This document shows, piece after piece, positions 48,917 through 59,333 of a DNA stretch of 64,000 nucleotides; position 1 is the first letter of the stretch, and each line of letters begins with the position of its first letter. The notes under the pieces are model-generated. The model saw nothing but the letters and a program-made list of their open reading frames with translations, was not told the DNA's origin and did not search any database. Source of the DNA: Ailurus styani (taxonomy: Eukaryota; Chordata; Mammalia; Carnivora; Ailuridae). Both the position numbers and the translations under genes were made by a program. The stretch spans positions 2,326,420-2,390,419 of the forward strand of contig LNAC01000135.1 of the NCBI GenBank assembly GCA_002007465.1. The letters run 5' to 3'.

Positions 48917-49113
48917 CGGCGCCTGGGTGGCTCAGTGGGTTAAAGACTCTGCCTTTGGCTCAGGTCATGATCTCAGGGTCCTGGGATCAAGCCGCCTGCA
49001 TTGGGCTCCCTGCTCAGCGGGGAGCCTGCTTCCTCCTCTCTCTCTGCCTGCCTCTCTGCCTACTTGTGATCTCTCTCTCTCTGTCAAACAAATAAATAAA
49101 ATCTTTTTTAAAA
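48917..49113 (+). mobile_element. CAN-SINE (SINEC), young, full length
   Basis: GGCGCCTGGGTGGCTCAGTGG head. Target-site duplication AAATGAAGGGATA on both sides. Confidence 0.95.
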
Positions 49114-49147
49114 ATGAAGGGATAAACCAGATGCTTTGAATTTGAAA

Positions 49148-49325
49148 ATTAAAAAAGTCAAACTCTTAATCTCACAAAACAAACTGAGGGTTACTAGGGG
49201 GTAGGAGGGTAGGGATACGGTGGCTGGGTTATGGACATTGGGGAGGGTTTGTGCTATGGTGAGTGCTGTGAAAGGTGTAAGCCTGATGGTTCACAGACCT
49301 GTACCTCTGGGGCAAAAAAAAAAAG
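49148..49325 (+). mobile_element. Carnivore L1 3' end, 5'-truncated
   Basis: CTCTTAATCTCACAAAACAAAC, TTATGGACATTGGGGAGGG, GTGCTATGGTGAGTGCTGTG, CACAGACCTGTACCTCTGGGG, poly-A. Standard carnivore L1 3' UTR. Confidence 0.9.
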
Positions 49326-49419
49326 TCAAACCTTTTAGACCATATGCTAATCCATACTTCTGCAGATTAAGTCATGTACAGCATTTCCTAGAGAACTATG
49401 TGCCCTTGAGCAAGTTTTT

Positions 49420-49616
49420 TTTTTAAAGATTTATTTATTTATTTATTTCACAGAGGGAGAGAGATCACAAGGAGGCAGAGAGGCAGGCAGAGAGGGGGGG
49501 GGAAGCAGGCTCCCCACTGAGCAGGGAGCCCGATGTGGGCCTCGATCCCAGGACCCTGAGATCATGACCTGAGCCGAAAGCAGAGGCTTTAACCCACTGA
49601 GCCACCCAGGCGCCCC
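49420..49616 (-). mobile_element. CAN-SINE (SINEC), young
   Basis: Ends GAGCCACCCAGGCGCCC. Target-site duplication CCCTTGAGCAAGTTTTTT on both sides. Confidence 0.95.
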
Positions 49617-49689
49617 CCTTGAGCAAGTTTTTTAACAAAATTCCAGAAGTCTTCCTGTTAATACATTCATGTTTCCATTTATACAACAA

Positions 49690-50220
49690 ATATTTATCGA
49701 ACATCTGTTACATGCAGACATTGTTCTAAAAATACAGAATTGAACTAGCGATAACAACTATGAACAAAAATCAGTGCTTTCATGCAGCTTACATTCTAGT
49801 GGAAGAAATCACACAATAATCTGATAAATAAGCAAATATATATAATTTTCTAGATGGTAATAAGTAGTATGGGCTAAAATAAATCCATTAAGAGGGATAG
49901 GAAATAGCTGGTGGGACAGGGAGACAATTTTAAATAGGTTGGTAGGAGAAGGCCTCACTGAGAAGTTGATACTTGACTAAAAACCTGATGGAGGGGAGTG
50001 AGCAGCAGGTCACGTAGCAGTAGCTGCGAAAAACAGTTGCAGGCAAAAGAATAGTGGGTAGTGAGGACAGAAGCAATGATGTTCCTAGCTTTTCCTACCT
50101 TTTTCCTACCTAGGGAGGTAGGAAAGCACAGCTGGGTGTGGGGGTCGAGGAGGCCATTGTAAGTAATTTGGCTTTTCCTAAATGAGACATAGAGTCATTA
50201 GAGAGCTCTAATCTCTGATT
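49690..50220 (-). repeat. Ancient L2/MER-type repeat
   Basis: GAACATCTGTTACATGCAGAC, TTTCATGCAGCTTACATTCTAGTGG, GAGAAGGCCTCACTGAGAAG. Same family as 10.15-10.72 kb. Confidence 0.65.
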
Positions 50221-50611
50221 TATTTAAAAGTATCTGTTTGTCTTGGTTTATTTGAGCCAATGCTCTTACCTTTTTTTTCTTTTCTTTTTTTTCTGGTCAT
50301 AAGAATTGGGTTTCTGTTGCTTGTAATTGAAGAAGTTTCTTTTTTATTATACTCTGTCTTCTGTTAATTTTATCTGGAATTTAGCTTTAATGGTGACACC
50401 AAAACATATTCTCAATAAACTGCTATCTTTTAAATGACCCTCCCCCTAGAGTAGTAGACTAGTTCCTGTTTTGAGTCTCTCATAAGTTTTTTAAACAAGT
50501 GCTCCCAAACAACCGAAAAATTATGTACTCACTTCCATGTTGTCAGACTGATACTGAAGACTTTTCAACATAAGTTTAAACATTTGCTAAGCCTGTGATT
50601 TCTTTTTTTCT

Positions 50612-50808
50612 TAAAGACTTTACTTATTTATTTTTGGAGAGCTAGAGAGAGAGAGTGAGTGGGGGCAAGGGCAAAGGGAAAGAATCTCAAGCAGACTCCA
50701 CACTGAGCATGGAACCTGACCTGGGGCTCAATCCCATGACCCCAAGATCATGACTTGAGCTGAAATCAAGATTTGAACACTCAATTGACTGAGCCACACA
50801 GGCACCCC
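50612..50808 (-). mobile_element. CAN-SINE (SINEC), diverged
   Basis: CTTAAAGACTTTACTTATTTATTTT, CAAGATCATGACTTGAGC, GAGCCACACAGGCACCCC. Confidence 0.9.
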
Positions 50809-50850
50809 CCCAAGATTGTGATTTCTAATATATTATAAAGAGGGACTTTG

Positions 50851-50956
50851 TTTTAAAGATTTTATTTTAAGTAATCTCTACACTGAACATGGGGCTCGAA
50901 CCCACAACCCCGAGATCAAGTTGTGCCCTCCACTGACTGAGCCAGCCTGGCGATCC
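50851..50956 (-). mobile_element. Old short tRNA-Lys SINE
   Basis: TTTTAAAGATTTTATTTTAAG, TCTCTACACTGAACATGGG, GCTCGAACCCACAACCCCGAG, GACTGAGCCAGCCTGGCG. Confidence 0.88.
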
Positions 50957-51065
50957 AGAGATGACTTTTTAATAGGAGTTTAAAATAACTTTTAAATCTA
51001 TTTAGTAAAAGCTATCTGTAGTAATTTGAAACCTGCCCTCATTCATTTAAAAATACATAAACAAG

Positions 51066-51168
51066 GGGTACCTGGCTGTCTCCAACAGTGGAGCATGCAA
51101 GTCTTTACCTTGGGGTTGTGGCTTGAAGTCCCATGTTGGGTGTAGAAATTACTTAAAATCATAAAAAA
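51066..51168 (+). mobile_element. Old short tRNA-Lys SINE
   Basis: GGGGTACCTGGCTGTCTCCA, GCATGCAAGTCTTTACCTTGG, CATGTTGGGTGTAGAAATTAC. Confidence 0.85.
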
Positions 51169-51212
51169 GGTGTCTTGTAAAAAAGACATAAATAAACTGT
51201 TCTTTAGCAGTG

Positions 51213-51400
51213 AGCATTTTTTTCGTTTTTATTGAAATGTAACTGACACACAATGTTCCATTAGTTTCAGGCATACAACAGAGTGATTGGACAAGTTTAT
51301 ACAATCCTATACATTATGCTATGCTCACCACAAATGTAGCTACCATCTGTCACCCTGCACCCCTATTACAATACCATTGACTATATTTCGCGTGCTGTGC
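51213..51400 (-). mobile_element. Old L1 3' end, antisense
   Basis: TTTTTATTGAAATGTAACTGAC, TTCAGGCATACAACAGAGTG, CACCACAAATGTAGCTACC. Confidence 0.75.
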
Positions 51401-51755
51401 CTTTTATTTGACAGTGGAAAATTTTTAAGCGCATTGTTTTTTCTTCTTGAGCCTATATTTCTGTTCCACTTCTCCCAGAAAATGTTGTCTTACTGAAAAT
51501 ACAGGGAGTCCTCATTTTACACAGTAGTGTGGGAGCATAAAAACAACCACTGTGCAAAGTGGTATTAATAATTAGTGGGAAACATTTTAATTGTTTTGTG
51601 ACCTTTCCATTTTTTTGTAGGAACATTAAAAACTGTCTCACTATCAGTTACAAAGGTATAGGAAAAGGAAAAACAAAGCAAGATCAGTATTTACTTAGTA
51701 CACTGCAGTTAGAAACATTGAGGATGGCAGTATTTCTTTGAAAAAAATTTTACTG

Positions 51756-51952
51756 GGTGCCTGGGTGGCTCAGTGGGTTAACGCCTCTGCCTTCAGCTCA
51801 GGTCATGATCTCAGGGTCCTGGAATCGAGGCCCGCATCGGGCTCCCTGCTCCGCAGAGAGCCTGCTTCCTCTCTCTCTCTCTCTGCCTGCCTCTCTGCCT
51901 ACTTGTGATCTCTCTCTCTCTCTCTGTGTCACATAAATAAAATCTTAAAAAA
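51756..51952 (+). mobile_element. CAN-SINE (SINEC), full length, 5' part of a composite insertion
   Basis: GGTGCCTGGGTGGCTCAGTGG head, CT-rich body, AAATAAAATCTT and poly-A. Its only 5' duplication (AAAAAAATTTTACTG, 51741-51755) is matched not after its own tail but at 52198-52212. Confidence 0.94.
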
Positions 51953-52116
51953 AAAAAAGAATTAGCCTTCAGCAAGAATCTATTGCCACATTTCTGTAGA
52001 AACCATGATGCTGAAAGATACATGCTGTTATATATTTTAGTATTCTGGTAGGTATGCTAGACAACATTCGTAGAAACCATTTTGGTAAAACGGCCAACTA
52101 CAATGCTCATTTTGAC
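51953..52116 (+). mobile_element. Non-SINE segment carried inside the composite insertion
   Basis: About 164 bases of apparently unique DNA (starts GAATTAGCCTTCAGCAAG) between the full SINE and a SINE tail, all inside one pair of duplications. Best read as transduced 3' flank. Confidence 0.65.
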
Positions 52117-52197
52117 TGCTTCCTCCTCTCTCTCTGCCTGCCTCTCTGCCTACTTGTGATTTCTCTCTCTCTGTCAAATAAATAAATAAAATCTTTA
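52117..52197 (+). mobile_element. SINEC 3' tail only, end of the composite insertion
   Basis: TGCTTCCTCCTCTCTCTCTG through CAAATAAATAAATAAAATCTTT; the head and middle are missing. Confidence 0.9.
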
Positions 52198-52282
52198 AAA
52201 AAAATTTTACTGAGTAGTTTGAACAGTTCTTGCCTTCTTTTTGTCATACTACTTACAATACATAGAGACTAGAATCTATGCC

Positions 52283-52537
52283 CTAGGGAATTGTCATACC
52301 TTTTTCTAAGTTTGGATCAGCTTCCAACATTTTATCCTTTGCATTTTCAATGTTGTGAAGAATCTCCATGAGTTCTTTTAATACGAAGTATTTTGCCAAC
52401 ATCACTTCGTCTGGGACATCTTCATTCTTTTTATCAACAACCTGTTTCCTCACTGAAGTCACTAAGTTAGCCTGCAGCAATTTCCACCGGCTGCATGGCC
52501 CAGCTCTCTCGAGTGGTGGCAGTGTCAACATTCCCAT
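52283..52537 (-). pseudogene. Tigger/pogo transposase C-terminal remnant, 84-residue open frame
   Basis: Longest open piece of the transposon at 51502-52950. Residues RWKLLQANLV may match the S-W-x-K-L-W segment of Tigger, and KYFVLKELMEIL...EADPNLE the C-terminal helix. It has no catalytic residues, so it is not a working transposase. Host co-option cannot be excluded but nothing supports it. Confidence 0.55.
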
Positions 52538-52950
52538 GGTCAGCTGTTTCTTCTAGAATTTCATTATATTCAATTCAAATTTCACTTGTGGCATGATTCT
52601 TCATTTCTTTGCTGTGCTTTCATTTTTGTTGGCCAATGTCCTCTTTCAGTGATCTATTTTTGTAAAATATTACATACATTTCTCACTAGCAGACAAGGAG
52701 ACAAGACAACTACAAGCTTTGCTGTCTACATGTGAACTGAATAACAGACACACAGTGACCAATCAGCAATGATTTTGAGAGAAGAAACACGATTAGTCAC
52801 TGACCATGACGTTCATCTTTATTTATGTGGTGATTCATAGGTTGAAAAGCTAGGGGCACAATTTGTATTTTGTATAGTTACAGGTAATATACCATAGTAA
52901 TTTGAAATTTGAACCCAGTTTAGGGGATTGGCATTATTTAATTAAATCAC

Positions 52951-53519
52951 GGTGACTGAAATTTGTGCATGTTGGAACCATTCAAAGAAAAGATTGTATA
53001 CTTTTATACTTTTTGTTAATCTTTAAACTTGTCTGCTACAAAATGTACATAAATTAAAATTTAAACTATTTTATGTCTTAGATTCTTAAGTAGTAAAAAG
53101 ATTTCTGGGCTAATTAACATTACAACTATTATAATTAATCAAACAACATAAACATGTCTAAAAGTAAAAATTTCAAAAATTATTTCAATCTGATGAATTG
53201 GGCTATTTTCTTTTTACTTAAGCCATATGTCTACGGCTAAATATTGCTTAGTGTTGGAATGAGACAGAGTTTAGATCAATGATATTCCCATTTTTCACTT
53301 CTGTAAGTAAAAATCCATGAAGAAATGTGTTTACATAGACAAGTAGATGGGAATGAGAAGAATTTTATTATAGCCGTACCACTCATTTCATGAATTCTTT
53401 CCAAGTTATTTGTCAAAAATGTTCTTTAACTTTAGCTAAAAACAAGGAATTTGAAAACTTCTGATTTACAAAAGTACTTGTTACCCAGTCATTAGAATGT
53501 TAACTTTGTTATTTTCTTT
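52951..53519. other. Intergenic AT-rich DNA, no recognised feature
   Basis: No gene or clear repeat. Confidence 0.4.
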
Positions 53520-53720
53520 TTTTTAAAAAAATATTTTTTTTATTTATTTATTTGACAGAGAGAGATGGCAAGAGAAGGAACACAAGCAGGGAGAGCTGGA
53601 GAGGGATAAGCAAGCTTCCTGCTGAGCAGAGAGCACAATGCAGGGCTCCATCCCAGGACCCCAGGATCATGACCTGAGCTGAAGGCAGATGCTTAACACC
53701 TGAGCCACCCAGGCGCCTCA
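53520..53720 (-). mobile_element. CAN-SINE (SINEC)
   Basis: TTTTTATTTATTTATTTGACAG, GATCATGACCTGAGCTGAAG, ends GAGCCACCCAGGCGCC. AACTTTGTTATTTTCT / AACTTTCTTATTTTCT flank it. Confidence 0.93.
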
Positions 53721-54572
53721 ACTTTCTTATTTTCTAGGAATCATACCAAAAAGGCTTTGCCATGTTATCAGCTCCAATGCAGCTCCTATACAGCTGTGCT
53801 GGTTGTGTACTGTACAGCTCCAGAGGACAGTGTTCACATTGCACTCTACTTGATGGGAATGAGCTGGAACTGGGCAGTGCACCACTTACACAGCTGTATG
53901 TAGTGGCCTTATAAACATCCCTACTATTTTATACTTAGCAGCAACTTATTTAATCCAGTATGTAAATGAAGTATACAAAAGTTCCTGTATATATCCATCA
54001 TTTACACACATTGATAATGATATCACAATCAGCATATCAAACATTTAATGACATAGCAATACTTAGTGGAAAGATGTACTAATATGGTAAAAACAAGAAA
54101 TAAAATTGTTATTTTTAGAAACCAAGAGTCTTTTGAAAAGCGAAGCATGATGTCAAAAGGCATCTAACTCCATGCCAAGCTCAATATCTGCCAAGAGTCA
54201 TTTATATCTCATCTCTATGGTGGCTCTTTATTTCCTCAAGACTTGAATTCACAGATGGCACATTTGTTTTCTTGAACAGTGTCATTACTTTATTTAACTT
54301 ATGAATGCTAATTATATGTTTCCGAGTGCATCAAATCTATTAGCATTTGCAGTGGTCTCTAACAAAGCATGTGGTAAAGAGGAACTGCTCAGGCAGTCCC
54401 CTGCAGGCCCTGTTCTTCCCTTGGCAAGTCGAGGCCGTCTAATATAGATTCACAGACACCTTTTCTGGCCTTTTAAAAAATTGATATATAATCGATGTGT
54501 AACATATACACTTTTAAGTAATAATTCACAACCAGGGAACATCAGGCAATGGAAGCAAAAGGTTTTGTTTTG
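53721..54572. other. Intergenic DNA, no recognised feature
   Basis: Contains a short local inverted theme around 53790-53900 (CTGTACAGCTC, ACACAGCTGTATG). No gene. Confidence 0.4.
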
Positions 54573-54574
54573 TT

Positions 54575-54762
54575 TTTTAAGATTTTATTTATTTATTTGA
54601 GAGAAAGAGAGAGAGTACAAGCAGGGGGAAGGGCAGGTGGAGAGGGAGAAGCCGACTCCCCACCGAGCAATGTGCCCGACACAGGGCTCCATCCTAGGAC
54701 CCTGGGATCATGACCTGACCCGAAGGCAGATGCTTAACCAACTGAGCCACCCAGGTGTCCCA
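54575..54762 (-). mobile_element. CAN-SINE (SINEC)
   Basis: AAGATTTTATTTATTTATTTGAG, ends GAGCCACCCAGGTGTCCC. GAAGCAAAAG flanks both sides. Confidence 0.93.
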
Positions 54763-55250
54763 GAAGCAAAAGTTTTATTTGGCCTATACACCAATCTGAA
54801 AAAATTGCACCAATGACAATATAGTGAATTCTATTATTCAGTAATAATTTATTGCATGGCATCTTGCTTCTAGAAGGCCCTGCTCTTAGTTAGGTGGAGT
54901 CTATAATATTTTCTTTGCATCCAACTTGGCATCATAGCCACAAACAGCCATCTGTGACATTTCAGTGACAAACATGGGAAGAATGTCCCATCTTCAATCA
55001 GTCACAATCACGGCCTTGAATGATAGCACCAACAATAACATCACTATCAGTCATGAAGGACAAGCTAACTGTCTACAATCACAACTAACTACAAAATTTA
55101 TAATTTTTTGAAGACACATTTTAAAATACTAATTTCCAAATTGAGGTTGTGATGGAGAATTAAGTGTAAATATCCTTTCATTAATAGAGCTTTCATATGT
55201 AACATTTATATGCCACATCCCACATGCTCTCACATTTGTAATTTCATTTT
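54763..55250. other. Intergenic DNA, no recognised feature
   Basis: No gene or clear repeat. Confidence 0.4.
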
Positions 55251-55251
55251 G

Positions 55252-55395
55252 TCTTTCTGATAACCTTATGTTAGGTTGAGAAAATAGTATTTTCTGTTTT
55301 ACATATCAGAAAACTAAGGATCAGAGAAATTTAGTGACTTGCTTAAGGCTATATGTTACAAAAGTGGCAGAGATGAACCTTAAGCCTGAAACAAA
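55252..55395 (-). repeat. MIR fragment, antisense
   Basis: TATCAGAAAACTAAGGATCAG, TAGTGACTTGCTTAAGGCTA, AAAGTGGCAGAGATGAACC match antisense MIR. Confidence 0.7.
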
Positions 55396-55479
55396 AATCT
55401 CATATACTTTTCTTCTCTACCAAACTGTTTACCAGATGTTGAGATATTCAACCTTTTGTTTTTCTTCCATTTTGGGTCC

Positions 55480-55640
55480 AACATCCATTCTTCAAACTGT
55501 GCAAAAGAATCACCTGATGCACTTGAATAGAACACAGATTCCTAGGTCTCCACCCCAGAGAAGTCTGGCTGGTGGTGGTGTTTGCGGGGTGCTTCATCAT
55601 TAGTATCCCACATAATTCAATTGAGATTGACCTGTAGAAT
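55480..55640 (+). repeat. MER5-like hAT MITE fragment
   Basis: TTCAAACTGTGCAAAAGAATCACC, AACACAGATTCCTAGGTCTCCACCCCAGAG is typical MER5 text. Confidence 0.6.
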
Positions 55641-55649
55641 GAAACTAAA

Positions 55650-56350
55650 ACCACCCAAATGAGAACAAGCGGATGCTATTTATTCAGCTCTTGCTATAGT
55701 AACAGAGTCAGCCACCATCACTTGCCTTTGGCAGAGGCTCAAAGGCAGACAGAGGAGTGGGAGAGCTTTATAAAACTGAAAAAAAAGGGGGGCAGGTCTC
55801 AGGTATGTTCTAATTGGAGGTTGTTGGCCTGGGAGAGCTGGAGGTGACCTACTAGCAGCAGGGGAGATTTTATGTGATTGGTTTGGGGAGCGTATTGGCT
55901 TTTTCCTGGTTGGTCCTGAATTGGAAGTCCAGCAAAAATAGGGAAGTTGGTGGTTCTTGAGGTTGTCCTAACTGTTCTGGTCTGGCTGCAGAAGTTATGG
56001 TTTGGCTTCCAGGGGTTCTTCTGTGGTTCAGAGTTCTGTGTTCATATACAGTTTGGCCATTGCCCACCTTTGTCTATTCTGTCTCTCAGACCATACTCTG
56101 AGAAACACACTGGGCCCCTGGTGTTCATTTCTTCCTGGTCTCCTTCCTCCCTTAACATGGCTAGACTGTAAGCTCCATAAGATCTCTAGGTACCCGTGCC
56201 TAGCCCTATCAGACCCTCAATGAAAACTTGCAAATGAATGGATGAATGATAAATGACAAGATTTAATACTGAGTTTTGCTGGAAGAAGAAAATGAACCTT
56301 CTGGTGTAGCACAGAGACATCTTTGATGGGACTTGCTGTCACCAGGAAGA
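55650..56350. other. Intergenic DNA upstream of the KLHL23 CpG region
   Basis: Moderately GC-richer than the surroundings, without a coding signal or a repeat I can name. Confidence 0.4.
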
Positions 56351-56394
56351 AAGAACTGGAGGCTGCTGCTTCCAGCTACTCTGCTCTGAATACC

Positions 56395-57850
56395 TTAACC
56401 TGAATCCTTCACCCTGGCTGCTCTCCGTTTTTCTGAAAGCATCCAGGTTTGTGTGCAAATCAGCCCTAGGGGCTCCCTTCTGAGTGCTCTGCTGGGGGGC
56501 GAGGTGGGGTTCGCGGGAAAGCGGCAGCTACTGGCATTCTGAAGGCAACCTCCACCCCAGACCTTTAAGGTTTGCTGCAATCTCTCCAGACTTTCCCCTC
56601 CATCTCTCCCTCTAGGGCCTGCGCCGGCGAGAGCCACCGAAGGAGGGGGAAAGGGATGCAGCCCCCGCTCAGCCCCCATATGTGGTCTTAATTCAGGACT
56701 TACAGAATTTGTCTAGACCGAAAACGCTCGGGGGTGTGTGCTGTGTTTAAGACCCAGACCCAAGGAGACAGGAGAAAGCTAGTCGCGCAGGCGGTCTCCT
56801 CGGGGCAGCCTTCCCACCTGCTGCGGGGAGGACGCGCCGGGAAGGGGCCGCAGCCGCCTGCNNNNNNNNNNNNNNNNNNNNNNNNNNNNNNNNNNNNNNN
56901 NNNNNNNNNNNNNNNNNNNNNNNNNNNNNNNNNNNNNNNNNNNNNNNNNNNNNNNNNNNNNNNNNNNNNNNNNNNNNNNNNNNNNNNNNNNNNNNNNNNN
57001 NNNNNNNNNNNNNNNNNNNNNNNNNNNNNNNNNNNNNNNNNNNNNNNNNNNNNNNNNNNNNNNNNNNNNNNNNNNNNNNNNNNNNNNNNNNNNNNNNNNN
57101 NNNNNNNNNNNNNNNNNNNNNNNNNNNNNNNNNNNNNNNNNNNNNNNNNNNNNNNNNNNNNNNNNNNNNNNNNNNNNNNNNNNNNNNNNNNNNNNNNNNN
57201 NNNNNNNNNNNNNNNNNNNNNNNNNNNNNNNNNNNNNNNNNNNNNNNNNNNNNNNNNNNNNNNNNNNNNNNNNNNNNNNNNNNNNNNNNNNNNNNNNNNN
57301 NNNNNNNNNNNNNNNNNNNNNNNNNNNNNNNNNNNNNNNNNNNNNNNNNNNNNNNNNNNNNNNNNNNNNNNNNNNNNNNNNNNNNNNNNNNNNNNNNNNN
57401 NNNNNNNNNNNNNNNNNNNNNNNNNNNNNNNNNNNNNNNNNNNNNNNNNNNNNNNNNNNNNNNNNNNNNNNNNNNNNNNNNNNNNNNNNNNNNNNNNNNN
57501 NNNNNNNNNNNNNNNNNNNNNNNNNNNNNNNGGGGGAGGGGGCGCGGGGTGGAGGGGCCGCGGCCCGGCCGCTTTCTTTTCTCCCCTTTCTTAAGCAGAA
57601 AGGTACAGGGTTTCCCCTTTCCTGGATTTCTTCTTTTGCAAGTATATTTCGATCCTCCCTTTCTTGGCAGCTCGATGCGACTTGCAAGGGAGATGGAGCT
57701 AGTGAAGAAAGGTTGCATCGGGGCCGAACCGAGACAGCCAAAGTCCGGTCTCTAGTGGGGGTGACCCCTCGGACGGTTGGTTTGCCAAGCGGGGGTTCTC
57801 TCTCGGACCGCCAGCTCGGGTCCGACTGCGGAGCCTGGGCGAATGGGGTA
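56395..57850 (+). promoter_or_regulatory. KLHL23: CpG-rich region, probable KLHL23 promoter and non-coding exon 1
   Basis: GC content and CpG density rise from about 56.4 kb, peak on both sides of the gap (CGCGCCGGGAAGGGGCCGC before, GGGGGCGCGGGGTGGAGGGG after), and fall by 57.9 kb. This is upstream of the KLHL23 coding exon, whose ATG follows a splice acceptor by two bases, so a separate 5' exon must exist. Confidence 0.7.
56862..57531. other. Assembly gap, 670 N
   Basis: Run of N in the centre of the CpG region. Any frame drawn through it is meaningless. Confidence 1.
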
Positions 57851-58120
57851 GCAAATCAGTATTTCTTCTTTAAAAGATTATAGAAAAACCCGGGGGCCTC
57901 GCTTCAGGCTCCAATCTACCCCGAATTTAAATTGACCATCACAGAAATTACGAAATAGTCTATCCACATTTTGCGTTTGTTACTTAGAATGCTGAACTTA
58001 GTCTAGGTTTGGAGTATATGCGATGCTAATCAATCATCATAAGGATTGGCGTCTTTAGCATTGATTATTTGCGGTAATCTGCAAAATTGAAAACACGTTT
58101 ATTTCACGTTTATTGCAGTC

Positions 58121-59333
58121 ATGGCTCTAAAAGGACAAGAAGATTATATTTACCTCTTCAAGGATACAGCGCATCCAGTCGATTTTCTGGATGCATTCAG
58201 AACATTCTACTTGGATGGACTATTTACTGACATTACCCTTCAGTGTCCTTCAGGCATAATCTTCCATTGTCACCGAGCTGTTTTAGCTGCTTGCAGCAAT
58301 TATTTTAAGGCAATGTTCACAGCTGATATGAAAGAAAAATTTAAAAATAAAATAAAAATCTCTGGCATCCACCATGATATTTTGGAGGGCCTTGTGAATT
58401 ATGCATACACTTCCCAGATTGAAATAACTAAAAGAAATGTGCAAAGCCTCCTTGAAGCAGCAGATCTGCTACAGTTCCTTTCCGTAAAGAAGGCTTGTGA
58501 GCAGTTTTTGGTAAGGCACTTGGATATTGATAATTGTATTGGAATGCACTCCTTTGCAGAATTTCACATGTGTCCAGAACTCGAGAAGGAGTCTCGAAGA
58601 ATTCTATGTTCAAGGTTTAAAGAAGTGTGGCAGCAAGAAGAATTTCTGGAAATCAGCCTTGAAAAGTTTCTCTTTATATTGTCCAGAAAGAATCTCAGTG
58701 TTTGGAAAGAAGAAGCTATCATAGAGCCTGTTATTAAGTGGACTGCTCATGATGTGGAAAATCGAATTGAATGCCTGTATAACCTACTAAGCTATGTAAA
58801 TATAGATATAGATCCAGTGTATTTAAAAACAGCTTTAGGTCTTCAAAGAAGCTGCCTACTAACCGAAAATAAGATACGATCTCTAATATACAATGCTCTG
58901 AATCCCCTGCATAAAGAGATTTCCCAGAGATCCACAGCCACAATGTACATCATTGGAGGTTATTACTGGCATCCTTTATCAGAGGTTCACATATGGGATC
59001 CTCTGACAAATGTTTGGATTCAGGGAGCAGAAATACCAGACTATACTAGGGAGAGCTATGGTGTTACATGTTTGGGACCCAACATTTATGTAACTGGGGG
59101 TTATAGGACGGATAACATAGAAGCCCTTGACACAGTGTGGATCTATAACAGTGAAAGTGATGAATGGACAGAAGGTTTGCCAATGCTCAATGCCAGGTAC
59201 TACCACTGTGCAGTCACCTTGGGTGGTTGTGTCTACGCTCTAGGCGGTTACAGAAAAGGGGCTCCTGCAGAAGAGGCCGAGTTCTATGATCCTTTGAAAG
59301 AGAAATGGATTCCTATTGCAAACATGATTAAAG
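58121..59333 (+). CDS. KLHL23: KLHL23 coding exon 1 (BTB, BACK, kelch 1-3)
   Basis: 404 codons plus one base, ending ATTAAAG|GTAAAT. Acceptor AG at 58117-58118. Reading on into the intron gives a stop after 14 more codons, which would be an intron-retention product only. Confidence 0.94.

Larger units (their letters stand above)
51502..52950 (-). mobile_element. Tigger/pogo-like DNA transposon fossil, coding part on minus strand, split by a SINE insertion
   Basis: CAGGGAGTCCTCATTTTACA at 51502 looks like a Tigger-type terminal repeat. The minus strand encodes an 84-residue open piece (52283-52537) that resembles the C-terminal region of Tigger/TIGD transposases: a KYF-x-LKELMEIL-x-x-IENA helix followed by EADPNLE, the counterpart of FT-x-KKLAEAF-x-x-IE and DPNVER. 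Downstream, in another frame, MTKRRQELFKLLSKIF matches the KKK...TTL-x-x-FF ending. The DDE catalytic core is not seen, and stops and frameshifts break the rest. The right limit is approximate. Confidence 0.6.

Noticed and set aside
56734..57741. Frames of 286, 323 and 320 residues around 56.7-57.7 kb
   Set aside because: They are mostly unknown residues from the 670-N gap; the real flanks are CpG-rich non-coding DNA.
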